Shown here: in pieces, positions 41,933 through 51,078 of the stretch | Layout of the letters: every line of letters begins with the position of its first letter | Position numbering within the stretch: the first letter of the stretch is position 1 | Assembly: GCA_002408085.1 (NCBI GenBank) | Contig: DHQL01000010.1 | Coordinates: forward strand, 1-64,000 | Length of the DNA: 64,000 nt | From: Spirochaeta sp. UBA5339 | GTDB lineage: Bacteria; Spirochaetota; Spirochaetia; DSM-2461 | Direction: 5' to 3' | Notes under the pieces: generated by a model | What the model was told of the DNA's origin: nothing | The model's database searches: none | What the model saw: the letters and a program-made list of their open reading frames with translations, nothing else | Program-made: the position numbers and the translations under genes

Positions 41933-42403
41933 ATGAATCTGAAAATTGAACTGGCCGACCTGAGCAGGCAGCAGGATGCCGACGCACTTCTGGAGATGCT
42001 CTACTCCTTCTCACTGGAGATTGCCGATGAAGATCATACGGCCATCCGACCGGAGCCGTCCCTTATCGAAAATCTGCAGGACCAGGGTATTTCAAGGATC
42101 TATTTTCTGAAGACAGAGGAAGAGACTATTGGAATAGCGGTCTGCTTCAGAGGCTTTTCCACCTTCAGAAACAGGCCTCTTCTGAACCTCCACGACTTCT
42201 TTATCAGGCAGGAGTACCGGAAGAAGGGCTATGGACGGCGCTTTCTTCAATTTATTGAGAAGGATGCCAAGGAACAGGGATTCTGCAGAATCACCCTGGA
42301 AGTATATGCCCATAACACAAAGGCTCAGAGGGTTTACAACCGCTGCGGTTTTACGGGCAACAGCGGTGACGGAAAGATGTTCTTTATGTCCCGGGAACTG
42401 TAG
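41933..42403 (+). CDS. GNAT-family N-acetyltransferase
   Basis: A 156-residue cytoplasmic enzyme. The acetyl-CoA pyrophosphate loop is R-K-K-G-Y-G-R in FFIRQEYRKKGYGRRFL, and VYAHNTKAQRVYNRCGF is the motif B end. The substrate, a protein or small amine, cannot be assigned. AGAGGAG lies before the ATG. Confidence 0.9.
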   Translation: MNLKIELADLSRQQDADALLEMLYSFSLEIADEDHTAIRPEPSLIENLQDQGISRIYFLKTEEETIGIAVCFRGFSTFRNRPLLNLHDFFIRQEYRKKGYGRRFLQFIEKDAKEQGFCRITLEVYAHNTKAQRVYNRCGFTGNSGDGKMFFMSREL

Positions 42404-42425
42404 GATATGAAAAGGGAAGAATAAT

Positions 42426-43676
42426 ATGAAACATATATCCGCCTTCTGTCTTCTGCTGTTTTTTACCGGTGTCAGCCTCAACGCCATCGGTTTCAATCTG
42501 ATCAACCTGCCTGCTGTTAACGGGATATACGAGGTGGAAGAGGAGGTCCTCTTTCTGATGAACGAGGAGTGGCATCTGGAAAACTACTATCCCGATCAGT
42601 ACTGGGACTTTGAGTTGACCAAAGAGGAGTACACAGAGAAGCTTGCCTATGTAATACGGGAACTGGAGAGCCATGAACAGGACAAATATAATCAGGACTA
42701 CAACCTTCTGATGGGACTCCTTTACTTCTATCTCTACAATCTGGATTATCCTGACTCCTTCGACAGGTTTGAAGAGTATCTGACAGGGATAGACTCCTTT
42801 CCTCAAAAGGACTACCGCTTTAAATGGTTTCTCGGCTCCATGTACTGCAAGGCCCTTCAGCCCTATAAGGGGATCAGGGAATTTGAAGGGATACGGGAAC
42901 AGGTTCCCGAGGAGGCACTGCATCCCTGGTTCTGGGACGATTATGCTCAGTCACTTATGATGGCCTTTATGCCCGGCAGTTCCAGAATCGGATTTGAGCT
43001 CTACTCCAGATATGCGGATGTTTCCCTTAAAGAGAACAATTTCTACCAGAACCTTAAAGACTCATTTGTGGACCGCTCTCCGGATGAAGAAATCACAGAG
43101 AAAGATCTGTACACCTTCCTTGAAAGGGAGGATGGAAGGGGTATCATCTCCTACCCCTTCGAGATCTGGCTTCCCATGAAGGAGGACTGGGAAATCAGGC
43201 TTCTTCCCTATCAAAACAGGATGTCTGGAGTCATATGTAAATCGACCCCTCTCTTTGATGAGTTCGGAAACGAGATAACCTATTCTGTTCTATCCCTATT
43301 CTATGTGGAAGGAGAGAATATCCTCAAAAAGCAGTTGGAAGGAATCAGACACTCTGAAAAGGCGGAACTACCCGGCATAAATCCCGGTTTTGAAATCTAT
43401 GAGATATCAGATCCCGATCAATACAGCCAGATCGGCGGCGCCAGGGGATACATTGCCTTTTACAAAGGAAGCTCCACGGACAGAAGCTACAGCTTCGAAG
43501 CTCCCTCCATGATAGACACATCAGGGATGACAGAATCCTATGTCCCCCTGGGAGAGAAGATCAACAGACTCTCTGAGAACATCAGCTATATGTTTATGCT
43601 GGACAGCTGTGAAAATATCTTTGATGAGTCCCGTGCGGATTTTATTGATTTTCTGAACAGAGTGAAGGTGGAGTAA
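42426..43676 (+). CDS. Exported protein of unknown function
   Basis: A 416-residue protein with signal peptide MKHISAFCLLLFFTGVSLNA. The mature part has a helical, Tyr/Asp/Glu-rich first half (about 30-200), reminiscent of degenerate TPR-type repeats, and a more mixed second half with beta-type segments. No family recognised. It follows the acetyltransferase by 23 bp and precedes pcm by 25 bp. Confidence 0.72.
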   Translation: MKHISAFCLLLFFTGVSLNAIGFNLINLPAVNGIYEVEEEVLFLMNEEWHLENYYPDQYWDFELTKEEYTEKLAYVIRELESHEQDKYNQDYNLLMGLLYFYLYNLDYPDSFDRFEEYLTGIDSFPQKDYRFKWFLGSMYCKALQPYKGIREFEGIREQVPEEALHPWFWDDYAQSLMMAFMPGSSRIGFELYSRYADVSLKENNFYQNLKDSFVDRSPDEEITEKDLYTFLEREDGRGIISYPFEIWLPMKEDWEIRLLPYQNRMSGVICKSTPLFDEFGNEITYSVLSLFYVEGENILKKQLEGIRHSEKAELPGINPGFEIYEISDPDQYSQIGGARGYIAFYKGSSTDRSYSFEAPSMIDTSGMTESYVPLGEKINRLSENISYMFMLDSCENIFDESRADFIDFLNRVKVE

Positions 43677-43700
43677 AACGGCGGGCTTCAGGGAGGCTTT

Positions 43701-44327
43701 ATGGACTGGATAGAGGACCAGCTGATATCCCGGGGCATCCAGGACCCTGCTGTTCTGGAGGCAATGAAGAGGGTTCCCAGGCACCGCTTTGTTCCCGATG
43801 AATTCATCCCGGAAGCCTACAGCGACGGACCTCTTCCCATCGGCTGTCATCAGACCATCTCACAGCCCTATATTGTCGCTTATATGAGCGAGGTTCTGAA
43901 TCTCAAACCGGATATGAAGGTCCTTGAAGTGGGTACGGGTTCAGGCTACCAGGCTGCCGTTCTTGCTGAAATTGTCAGCCGGGTCATCACGGTAGAGAGG
44001 ATTTCTGTTCTGGCCCAAAGAGCCGCAGATCTTCTGAATGAGCTGGGCTACAGCAATATCAGAGTAATTACGGACAATGGGTATAAAGGCTGTGCCGAAG
44101 AAGCCCCCTTTGATGCCATCCTTTCAGCTGCGGCAATGCCTCATATTCCCGATTCCCTTCAACGGCAGTTGAAGAGAGACGGGGGACGGATTATTACTCC
44201 TGTAGGACCGCCCTATGATATTCAGTTTCTTCAGCTGGGATGGTTTAACCGGGGAGTCTGGAAGCTGGAGAATCTGATTCCCGTCCGTTTCGTTCCCTTT
44301 ATTTCTGAACACTTTGATTTACCCTGA
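43701..44327 (+). CDS. pcm: Protein-L-isoaspartate O-methyltransferase
   Basis: A 208-residue SAM-dependent enzyme that methylates isoaspartyl residues and so starts repair of aged proteins. The family marks are RVPRHRFVPDEF, GCHQTISQPYIVAYMSE (substrate loop) and VLEVGTGSGYQAAVLAE (SAM loop), with VEA-like VERI after it. GGGAGG lies 6 nt before the ATG. Length is typical. Confidence 0.94.
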   Translation: MDWIEDQLISRGIQDPAVLEAMKRVPRHRFVPDEFIPEAYSDGPLPIGCHQTISQPYIVAYMSEVLNLKPDMKVLEVGTGSGYQAAVLAEIVSRVITVERISVLAQRAADLLNELGYSNIRVITDNGYKGCAEEAPFDAILSAAAMPHIPDSLQRQLKRDGGRIITPVGPPYDIQFLQLGWFNRGVWKLENLIPVRFVPFISEHFDLP

Positions 44328-44391
44328 GTCTTGAAGACAATACCTGTCTGTATGGGGCATAATCCCGACAAATGATTTATCTGCTCAATTC

Positions 44392-44453
44392 TTGATATAT
44401 GACTTTTTTTGAACTATATTCATATATACCGGAATCAAATCAGGTTCCGGTAT
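44392..44453 (+). promoter_or_regulatory. Promoter with a 5'-terminal mRNA hairpin
   Basis: TTGATA (44392-44397) and TATATT (44415-44420) have a 17-bp spacer. Transcription would start near 44427, right at a perfect 9-bp stem ATACCGGAA (44426-44434) / TTCCGGTAT (44445-44453). A hairpin at the extreme 5' end usually protects mRNA from decay. It could also serve as terminator for pcm, though its T-run is poor. Confidence 0.65.
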
Positions 44454-44491
44454 CTTTACACTAAACCCGTTTGCTTGAAAAGAGAGAGATC

Positions 44492-44938
44492 ATGAGGCTT
44501 GAGTATTATCTTTCAGACCTGCTGGGGGAGTCTCTGGAAGAAGTGAAAAGGAAAGTTGTCTGTAAGCAGCCCTTTACCGGGTACCGTCAGACAAAAATCA
44601 CTGAAAACCATTACCTGACCTGTGAAGAGAGGGGAATCGGTTTTGTGTTTAACAAAGACTATTTCCTGGATGCTGTTCACCTCTTTTCGGGTACCAGAGA
44701 CGGAATATCCCGTTTCAATGGAGAACTTCCTCTGCAGCTCCATTTCGATGATCCAATAAACCATATAGAAAGCAAAATAATGCATCAAAAATTTGATTCA
44801 GGGAGAGGGGAAGAACTACCCTTTCTGGGACGGACAAACCCCTGGAGGAAGTATTACTTTGAAAACTGCTCTCTTCACCTTGAGTTTAACAGCTCACAGA
44901 CCATAGAACTGATTACCCTGGGATTAGAAGCCCACTGA
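44492..44938 (+). CDS. Protein of unknown function
   Basis: A 148-residue soluble protein without signal peptide or membrane helix, starting MRLEYYLSDLLGESLEEVKRK. An in-frame TTG at 44471 is possible, but ATG 44492 has GAGAGAGA upstream. No family recognised. It is first in a two-gene unit driven by the promoter at 44392. Confidence 0.65.
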   Translation: MRLEYYLSDLLGESLEEVKRKVVCKQPFTGYRQTKITENHYLTCEERGIGFVFNKDYFLDAVHLFSGTRDGISRFNGELPLQLHFDDPINHIESKIMHQKFDSGRGEELPFLGRTNPWRKYYFENCSLHLEFNSSQTIELITLGLEAH

Positions 44939-44963
44939 TTATATCTACAGCAGCGAGGAAAAG

Positions 44964-45368
44964 ATGACTGAGATAGAGATATTGGAACTGGTAAATGATT
45001 ACTATGCAAGCGATGAAACAGCTGATCTGATTGCAGCCCTTGAAGAGAAGTGGGACCAGCTGAGGGGAACAGAGGAGGAGCAGAACTGCTGCTTCCTGAT
45101 TGCAGATCTTCTGGTTCAGTTCTCAATTCAGGAAAAACTCTTTGACAATGCGGAAATCTGGGGAGAGATACTTCAGACCTGCGATCCCGAAAGAGAGGAT
45201 GACGGCCGCAGAGAGTTCACTCTGGGAAAAGCCAAGTACCATCAGAATGACTTTGACGAAGCCTGGGAGCTTTTTACAATTGCAAAGGAGAAGTCCGGGG
45301 GACGCTGTTTTCTCGAAGAGGACAGGGAGTATGAGGAGTTCTACCTGGACAGATCTCTAATCAGCTGA
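44964..45368 (+). CDS. Small acidic protein of unknown function, TPR-like
   Basis: A 134-residue strongly acidic helical protein. The helix pattern LIAALEEKWDQL ... CCFLIADLLVQFSIQEKLFDNAEIWGEIL ... AKYHQNDFDEAWELFTIAKEKSG resembles two or three TPR units. AGGAAAAG stands before the ATG. It may be an adaptor or immunity-like protein, but nothing in the sequence proves this. Confidence 0.65.
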   Translation: MTEIEILELVNDYYASDETADLIAALEEKWDQLRGTEEEQNCCFLIADLLVQFSIQEKLFDNAEIWGEILQTCDPEREDDGRREFTLGKAKYHQNDFDEAWELFTIAKEKSGGRCFLEEDREYEEFYLDRSLIS

Positions 45369-45434
45369 CAATTTCTGTAAACAGCTATTCACACTGTTCA
45401 GTATCAACACTGCTAAGTGATACACTTTTACTCT

Positions 45435-46217
45435 ATGGTAAACAAAGTCTACTTCTCCCCCACCCGCACGGGAGAAAAAGTAATCAGAGCCGTTGCAGAC
45501 GCAGTTATCTCGGAAAAAAGCAGAGAGTATGATCTGACCTGCCGTGCACTGGAGATGGATTTCAAATCAGATGAACTGGTCCTGGCAGCGGTACCTGTCT
45601 ACTCAGGGCGAATTCCCGATACAGCTCTTGAACGCCTGGCAAAGATAAAGGGGAACGGCACTCCCGCCGCCGTGATCGCCTTATACGGAAACAGGGACTT
45701 TGATGACGCCCTGCTGGAGCTTAGCGATTTTATGACGGAGAGAGGATTCTCAGTCATAGCCGCAGCAGCCTTTATTGGAGAGCACTCCTTTTCAAACCGT
45801 ACAAATCCGATTGCTGTAAACAGGCCGGACAGAACAGATATGAATAAGGCGGAGGAATTCGGGAGAGAACTGACATCTGAATGGGATAAATGGAAAGAAA
45901 ATCCCGAAACACGGGTACTCCGGATTCCAGGCAACCGTCCCTATAAAGAGAAGTCGGCGGGAAAGCCCTTTTCCCCAGAGGCAGATCCTGATAAATGTAC
46001 AGGATGCGGTGACTGTATTCCGGTATGCCCCGTACAAGCGGTTGATGGAGAGAATCCTTTAAACACCGATGAAAAACTCTGTATCCACTGTGCTGCCTGT
46101 GTAAAGATCTGCTCCTTTGAAGCACGTAGTTTCCCGGATATAATTGTGGAACCAATCAGAAAAAGGCTTTTTGCAAACTGCAGTGTAAGAAAGGAACCTC
46201 AGCTCTTTCTTCCCTGA
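45435..46217 (+). CDS. EFR1-type flavodoxin/ferredoxin fusion, copy A
   Basis: About 260 residues: an N-terminal flavodoxin-like domain (VYFSPTRTGEKVIRAVADAV is the FMN phosphate loop; ALYGNRDFDDALLEL the second loop) and a C-terminal 2x[4Fe-4S] ferredoxin (CTGCGDCIPVCP and CIHCAACVKIC). EFR1 proteins carry low-potential electrons in anaerobes. The frame is open from GTG 45417; ATG 45435 is more natural, but neither has a good site. It converges with a second EFR1 gene 37 bp away; an ACCTCAG/CTGAGGT hairpin at 46196-46220 spans the stop. Confidence 0.85.
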   Translation: MVNKVYFSPTRTGEKVIRAVADAVISEKSREYDLTCRALEMDFKSDELVLAAVPVYSGRIPDTALERLAKIKGNGTPAAVIALYGNRDFDDALLELSDFMTERGFSVIAAAAFIGEHSFSNRTNPIAVNRPDRTDMNKAEEFGRELTSEWDKWKENPETRVLRIPGNRPYKEKSAGKPFSPEADPDKCTGCGDCIPVCPVQAVDGENPLNTDEKLCIHCAACVKICSFEARSFPDIIVEPIRKRLFANCSVRKEPQLFLP

Positions 46218-46254
46218 GGTGCAGACTCAAGGCACCCGCTGCCTATGGTTACTG

Positions 46255-47052
46255 CTAAGCCAGCAGACCTCTTTTCAAATCCCTGTAGTAGGAAAGAGTC
46301 AGTTTCTGCCTTTTAAGAGTTCCAGAAGTAAGTATTATTGCCCCGACAGGGCAGTGATGAATGCATTTAAAGCAGGACTCGCAATTTGCATAGTTCACAA
46401 CCGGCCCGCCCTCGGTGTCCTCCCAGCATCCCCGGAGACAATTTCTTTGACAGCGTCCGCACTGAATGCATCTGTCCATGAGTATGGTAAAAGTCATTTT
46501 GAACCGTTTGGCAATAAAGCTGTTTGGGAAATTCAATATTGTATAGAGTCTAACCCCCGGTTTTCTTACCTTGATTGCTGTCTGTCCTCTCAGAATGGAG
46601 CGGATCTTTGACACATCCCTTTGGACAAGCTTCGGAACTGTCTTTCCGTAATTGAACATAAAATTCATATGGGGCAGAAGCAGAGAACCGTCACTGGCAG
46701 GGGATCTGTAGGCAGCATGTCCGCAGAGGACAAGGTTCTTCCGAGCCGCCTTCCCGATGAATTTCCGCAGTGCATTTCCGGGGTAGAGGGCATATGTTGT
46801 AAAAACAAAAAGCCGGACCGGTTGGACGAAGGCAGGCATTTTATCAATAAAATCCAGGGCTGTCGTACTTGGAGCACAGTGATAGGTGGGAAATCCGAAG
46901 ACCAGGATATCAATATCCTCAAGAGACGAATAGTCGTAATTCAATGAGACTGACTCAATGCTGCAGCTGGAACAGTTCAGTAGTTCATGGTAGACCTCGG
47001 CTATAGTCTGAGTACTGCCGGCGCCTGAATGATATAAGATTTTAAGCTTCAT
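46255..47052 (-). CDS. EFR1-type flavodoxin/ferredoxin fusion, copy B
   Basis: About 265 residues with the same layout as copy A: flavodoxin-like part (ILYHSGAGSTQTIAEVYHELL, VFGFPTYHCAPSTTALDFI, FVFTTYALYPGNAL) and two cluster motifs, CIQCGRCQRNCLRGCW and CESCFKCIHHCP. Sequence identity to copy A is low, so it is not a recent duplicate. The ATG at 47050-47052 has GGAGG 4 nt upstream; six earlier in-frame codons are unlikely. Confidence 0.87.
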   Translation of the reverse strand: MKLKILYHSGAGSTQTIAEVYHELLNCSSCSIESVSLNYDYSSLEDIDILVFGFPTYHCAPSTTALDFIDKMPAFVQPVRLFVFTTYALYPGNALRKFIGKAARKNLVLCGHAAYRSPASDGSLLLPHMNFMFNYGKTVPKLVQRDVSKIRSILRGQTAIKVRKPGVRLYTILNFPNSFIAKRFKMTFTILMDRCIQCGRCQRNCLRGCWEDTEGGPVVNYANCESCFKCIHHCPVGAIILTSGTLKRQKLTLSYYRDLKRGLLA

Positions 47053-47448
47053 AGTACCTCCGGTTACCATAGGAATATACTACTATAACACGGTATCAGA
47101 TTACAGTGGTTTATTTTAAATAATTTGATTTCTTCATGAGGGTGGATTCTGAAAATATCCTCTGATTTCTTAATATTATACAAAAACAAATTATGTAATT
47201 CTGTCTATTTTAACACTTTAAAGAACTGCGTTTATATAAACCATGTTTTCAACTAAAATGGCTGCCTGAAAGACCATCTTATGTGAAGATCTGTAGCAGA
47301 TTTTTCCCTTTATATGTACATTTTGTGATTCGATAAAATTTTCTTGACTAAAGAAACCAAACCACGAAGAATATGGCAATAAATTAAAAATAATATTTAA
47401 TAAAGTTTCTGATTTTAAATCAGACCAATGTAAAACGGAGATTTAATA
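47053..47448. promoter_or_regulatory. 396-bp AT-rich intergenic region with two inverted repeats
   Basis: No gene or RNA is recognisable here. On the right side TTTCTT-GACTA-AAGAAA (47340-47356) surrounds a TTGACT (47344-47349) that could be a -35, with only a poor -10 (GAATAT, 47369-47374, 19 bp away). TCTGATT-TTA-AATCAGA (47408-47424) is a perfect dyad 25 bp before the next ATG and overlaps its leader, so it may be an operator. The rest is AT-rich sequence without structure I can name. Confidence 0.45.
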
Positions 47449-48369
47449 ATGTTTTTTTACACAGGTTACAGCTTTACCTCCCTGATGGTTGCCTTACTGG
47501 TCTTTGCTGCACTCGTACTTGTCAACGAAGTAAGCCGCCGTTCCAAATGGGCCGGTATTACCATCTATGTGGTTCTTCCCATTGTAATGTCCATATTTGT
47601 ATGGCCCACCACTGCGGCCCAGTCCAGCTGGTTTCTTTGGGTTAAGACCTATTCTGCTCTTGCCGGTGTTATCGGTTTTATGATTTTCCGCTATGTGAAA
47701 AAGGTACAGAGCAATAAAGCTATGATCCTCTTTCCCTCATTTATTCTGATTGTAAACATCATCGAAGCGGTTATCAGAGACTTTGAAGTATCCGGAATGC
47801 CTGCAGACTCCCCGGAGCTTCTCTACGAAGGACTGGTCCCCGGCCCCTGGAATATTCTGAATGCCCTTGCCGGTATCATGCTGATTCTCTCCATGTCCGG
47901 ATTCCTGGGAGTGAAGATTGCTAAAACTAAAAGTAAAGACATGATCTGGCCCGATATGACCTGGTTCTGGATACTGGCTTATGCCATCTGGAACATCTGT
48001 TTCTGCTACACCTCTGTTCCATTAAGATCCTTCTATGCAGGTTTTATTCTGAATATCACCCCCGTCATCCTGGCTCTTTTTGTAAAAAGAGGCGCCTACC
48101 TGCAGCACAGGGCATCTACTCTGGCAATCTTTGTCGGAACCAGTATGATTTTCCCAAGATATGACCTTCTTCCTGCTTTCTCAATTACTGCGTCATACAG
48201 ACCCGAGGCCTTCCTTACAATGAGTATTCTCTCCTTTGCAGCGAACGCCATTGTACTGGGAATCAGCATCTACACTGCTGTTAAATCACGTAAGAATCCC
48301 CTGACAAGTGACATCTATGTAAATCTGGACTCTCAGAAGAGAATCCTTGTTGAGAACAACCTGGCCTAG
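47449..48369 (+). CDS. Multi-pass membrane protein (DUF5692-like)
   Basis: A 306-residue inner-membrane protein with about nine hydrophobic segments spread over the whole length and a short polar C-terminus (KSRKNPLTSDIYVNLDSQKR). It resembles the uncharacterised DUF5692 family by length and by the N-terminal MFFYTGYSFTSL start; this is from memory and tentative. CGGAG lies 10 nt before the ATG. Monocistronic, with a long upstream region carrying inverted repeats and its own terminator. Confidence 0.72.
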   Translation: MFFYTGYSFTSLMVALLVFAALVLVNEVSRRSKWAGITIYVVLPIVMSIFVWPTTAAQSSWFLWVKTYSALAGVIGFMIFRYVKKVQSNKAMILFPSFILIVNIIEAVIRDFEVSGMPADSPELLYEGLVPGPWNILNALAGIMLILSMSGFLGVKIAKTKSKDMIWPDMTWFWILAYAIWNICFCYTSVPLRSFYAGFILNITPVILALFVKRGAYLQHRASTLAIFVGTSMIFPRYDLLPAFSITASYRPEAFLTMSILSFAANAIVLGISIYTAVKSRKNPLTSDIYVNLDSQKRILVENNLA

Positions 48370-48501
48370 CTCCTTTGTCCGGCAAGCAGCCTTGCATCTT
48401 AGTCTGACAGCATTGCCTTACTACTGTTTTTTTCAACAACTTTCATCTAGCCTTACACCGATGACAGACAACTTTGCTTAACTTCAGTCCGGGGTTAATA
48501 T

Positions 48502-48529
48502 ACCGCCTTGCATTAGCAGGGCGGTTTTT
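48502..48529 (+). terminator. Terminator after the membrane protein
   Basis: ACCGCCTTGC-ATTA-GCAGGGCGGT, a 10-bp stem with one G-U pair, then a T-run. It lies about 130 bp after the stop of the 47449 gene, with nothing else recognisable between. Confidence 0.85.
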
Positions 48530-48665
48530 ATTTCCAGTACATGAATCAGTTAACTTCAACATTGATATGAAGACTCTGACCGGTAGAATGACAAAACTCA
48601 ATCCTTATAACACGATCATCCCTATATCTGTCTAACCCGGAATGGGTATGGACCAGTGAGCTGAA

Positions 48666-49457
48666 TCAATCAGTGAGACCCTCAATAAGGATAGAATCCA
48701 GCAGCTTCCGGGCATAGGGATGGGTTAGCTCAGACAGCTCATCCACAGGGCAGTCCTCAACAAACTGCCCCTTATACATAAAAAGGACTCTGTCACAGAT
48801 ATAGCTCAGAGTCATCAGATCATGAGTGATAAAGATATAGCTCAGATTGTATTCACTCTTCAGCTTCATCAGCAGCTTGAGTATCTGTGTCTGGGTAACT
48901 GCGTCCAGTGAACTTACGGCTTCATCCAGAACCAGTATTTTCGGTTTCAGAGCCAGGGAGCGGGCAATACAGACCCGCTGCAGCTCTCCCCCGCTCATCT
49001 CATGGGGATACCTGTTTAAAAACGAGCTGTCCAGTCCCACCTGCTCCAGAAGTTCGATGGTCATCTTCTTCCGGTCAAAGGTCTGCTTTCTCTGTACTCT
49101 GAGTATTCTCAAAGACTCACCGATAATATCCTTCACCCGGAGCCGGGGGCTGACACTCTCTTTATAGTTCTGAAAAACAATACCGATTTCACAGTTCAGA
49201 TGCTCTGCTGTGCCTCTCAGCTCCCGATTAGGGTAGATCTGACGGCCTTCGATTTCCACAAGCCCCGAGCAGGGCTTCCGGAGCCTTGTTATAACTCTGG
49301 CCAATGAGCTCTTACCGCTGCCGGACTCTCCAACAATCCCCAGACATTCGGACTGCCGCAGCTCAAGATTAATCCCCTTCAGCACATCAACTCTTTTCCG
49401 TGTTCTCCGGGATTCCGAAGGATAGCTCAGATGAAGATTTTTCACATTCAGAATCAT
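48666..49457 (-). CDS. nikE: Nickel ABC transporter ATPase NikE
   Basis: A 263-residue ATPase of the oligopeptide/nickel class: Walker A GESGSGKSS, signature MSGGELQRVCIAR, Walker B ILVLDEAVSSLD. Last gene of the nik operon; its start overlaps the nikD stop by 4 nt (ATGA). Assignment to nickel and not peptide rests on the NikA at the head of the operon. Confidence 0.85.
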   Translation of the reverse strand: MILNVKNLHLSYPSESRRTRKRVDVLKGINLELRQSECLGIVGESGSGKSSLARVITRLRKPCSGLVEIEGRQIYPNRELRGTAEHLNCEIGIVFQNYKESVSPRLRVKDIIGESLRILRVQRKQTFDRKKMTIELLEQVGLDSSFLNRYPHEMSGGELQRVCIARSLALKPKILVLDEAVSSLDAVTQTQILKLLMKLKSEYNLSYIFITHDLMTLSYICDRVLFMYKGQFVEDCPVDELSELTHPYARKLLDSILIEGLTD

Positions 49458-50257
49458 ATAGCCTCCCTCTTCTTCCGAATAAGAGACCTGTACCGGAAGG
49501 CCATCTCCCGCCTTGAAGCAAGAAGCTCTTTTGTGAACTCCGATCGGGGAGCCGACAGAAGATCATTCAAGGGCTGCAGTTCTTCAGCCTGACCGTTTTT
49601 CATGACAAGCACCGAGTCTGCCAGACAGGAAACCGCCCCCAGATCATGGGAGACAAAGATCATCGTCTTATTGATGCGTTTCAGCTCCTGGAGGATCTCA
49701 TACTGGTTCACAGCATCAACAGCCGTTGTAGGTTCATCGGCAATTATAAGGTCACCCTGCAGGGCAAGGGCAATCATCACTCTCTGGAGCATACCGCCGC
49801 TCAATTGGCAGGGATACTTCCGCAAAATCTCTTCAGGAGTATTGAGACCGACCTGTTCCAGAAGCTTAACTGCATGATTTTTCAGGTCAGCTGCGGGAAT
49901 ATCACTGTTCTCCCGGAGGGTTTCCCTCACCTGATCACCCATCCGGTGCATAGGGTCAAAACAGGACATGGGATTCTGTAGAACCATACTGATCTTTCTC
50001 CCCCGGATACGGCGGAGTTCACCCTTCCCTAAAGAGAGAAGATCCTCACCCTTATAGCAGGCCCTGCCTTCGACCTCAAACTCTCTTTTGTCCAGAAGTC
50101 CAAGAAGGGCCCTGCAGCTCATGCTCTTACCCGACCCGGATTCACCGAGTATTCCCAGGCATTCTCCTGAAGCCACAGAAAAGCTCAGATCTCTGACGAT
50201 GATTCTGCCATTCCTTCTGCAACGGATAGATAGATTTTCAACACTGAGATCATTCAT
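49454..50257 (-). CDS. nikD: Nickel ABC transporter ATPase NikD
   Basis: A 267-residue ATPase: Walker A GESGSGKSM, signature LSGGMLQRVMIALAL, Walker B LIIADEPTTAVD. It pairs with NikE to drive uptake. A 4-nt ATGA overlap joins it to nikC, and another to nikE. Confidence 0.85.
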   Translation of the reverse strand: MNDLSVENLSIRCRRNGRIIVRDLSFSVASGECLGILGESGSGKSMSCRALLGLLDKREFEVEGRACYKGEDLLSLGKGELRRIRGRKISMVLQNPMSCFDPMHRMGDQVRETLRENSDIPAADLKNHAVKLLEQVGLNTPEEILRKYPCQLSGGMLQRVMIALALQGDLIIADEPTTAVDAVNQYEILQELKRINKTMIFVSHDLGAVSCLADSVLVMKNGQAEELQPLNDLLSAPRSEFTKELLASRREMAFRYRSLIRKKREAI

Positions 50258-51078
50258 CTCTTTCCCGCCTCCCTTACATCCAGAAGATCCCTCAGGCTGT
50301 CGCCCAGAAGATTACAGACCAGAACAACCGACATCAGTGCCAGTCCGGGAGGAAGCATCTGAAAAGGATTAAAGGTCATCACATTCTTAGCTTCGCTGAG
50401 CATGGCTCCCCACTCCGGAACAGGGGCCTGCACACCCAGGCCCAGAAAGGATAGGGTCGATATATTCAGAACTGCCCATCCAGTCTCCAGTGTTGCCAGA
50501 ACGGCCAGCTCCCCTGAGATCCCCGGAATGATATGCCGGAACAGGATGTAGAGATTCCCGGAACCGATACTTCTGGACCAGGCAATAAAGTCCTGTTCCC
50601 GGAATTTGATTACCGAGCTCCGAATCATCCGTGCATACCAGGCCCATTTGATTAAAACTGTCACAAGAACAACAGTCCTGAGGTCCGAACCGAGAAGTCC
50701 CACCACCGCCAGTATTGTTATCTGACTGGGAAAGGAGAGCATCACATCCACAAGGCGCATGATTATCTCGTCTGCAGTTCCCCCGAAATACCCCGATATG
50801 ACTCCCATAAAAGTTCCCAGCAGAATAGTACCGGTCATGGTCAGAAGGGCCAGAAAAAAGGTGGGCCTGATCCCGTAGATCAGACGGGAGAGAATACAGC
50901 GTCCCAGCTGATCTGTACCGAGAGGATACTCCCCGCCAAAAGGCGCAAATCGGCTTAGAAGATCTCCCTCCAGAGGATCATTGGGGGCTGCCAGAGGAGC
51001 CAGAAAACCCAGAAATGCTATGGCAGCAAGAAAAGCCGTACAAAAGAGGACGGTCTTTCGGGCTGATTGGGTTTTCAT
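50254..51078 (-). CDS. nikC: Nickel ABC transporter permease NikC
   Basis: A 274-residue inner-membrane permease with an N-terminal hydrophobic segment, the GTDQLGRCILSRLIYG motif of the OppC/NikC class and five further helices; the EAA-type loop is FIAWSRSIGSGNLYILFRHIIPG. ATGA overlaps on both sides couple it to nikB and nikD. Confidence 0.87.
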   Translation of the reverse strand: MKTQSARKTVLFCTAFLAAIAFLGFLAPLAAPNDPLEGDLLSRFAPFGGEYPLGTDQLGRCILSRLIYGIRPTFFLALLTMTGTILLGTFMGVISGYFGGTADEIIMRLVDVMLSFPSQITILAVVGLLGSDLRTVVLVTVLIKWAWYARMIRSSVIKFREQDFIAWSRSIGSGNLYILFRHIIPGISGELAVLATLETGWAVLNISTLSFLGLGVQAPVPEWGAMLSEAKNVMTFNPFQMLPPGLALMSVVLVCNLLGDSLRDLLDVREAGKR

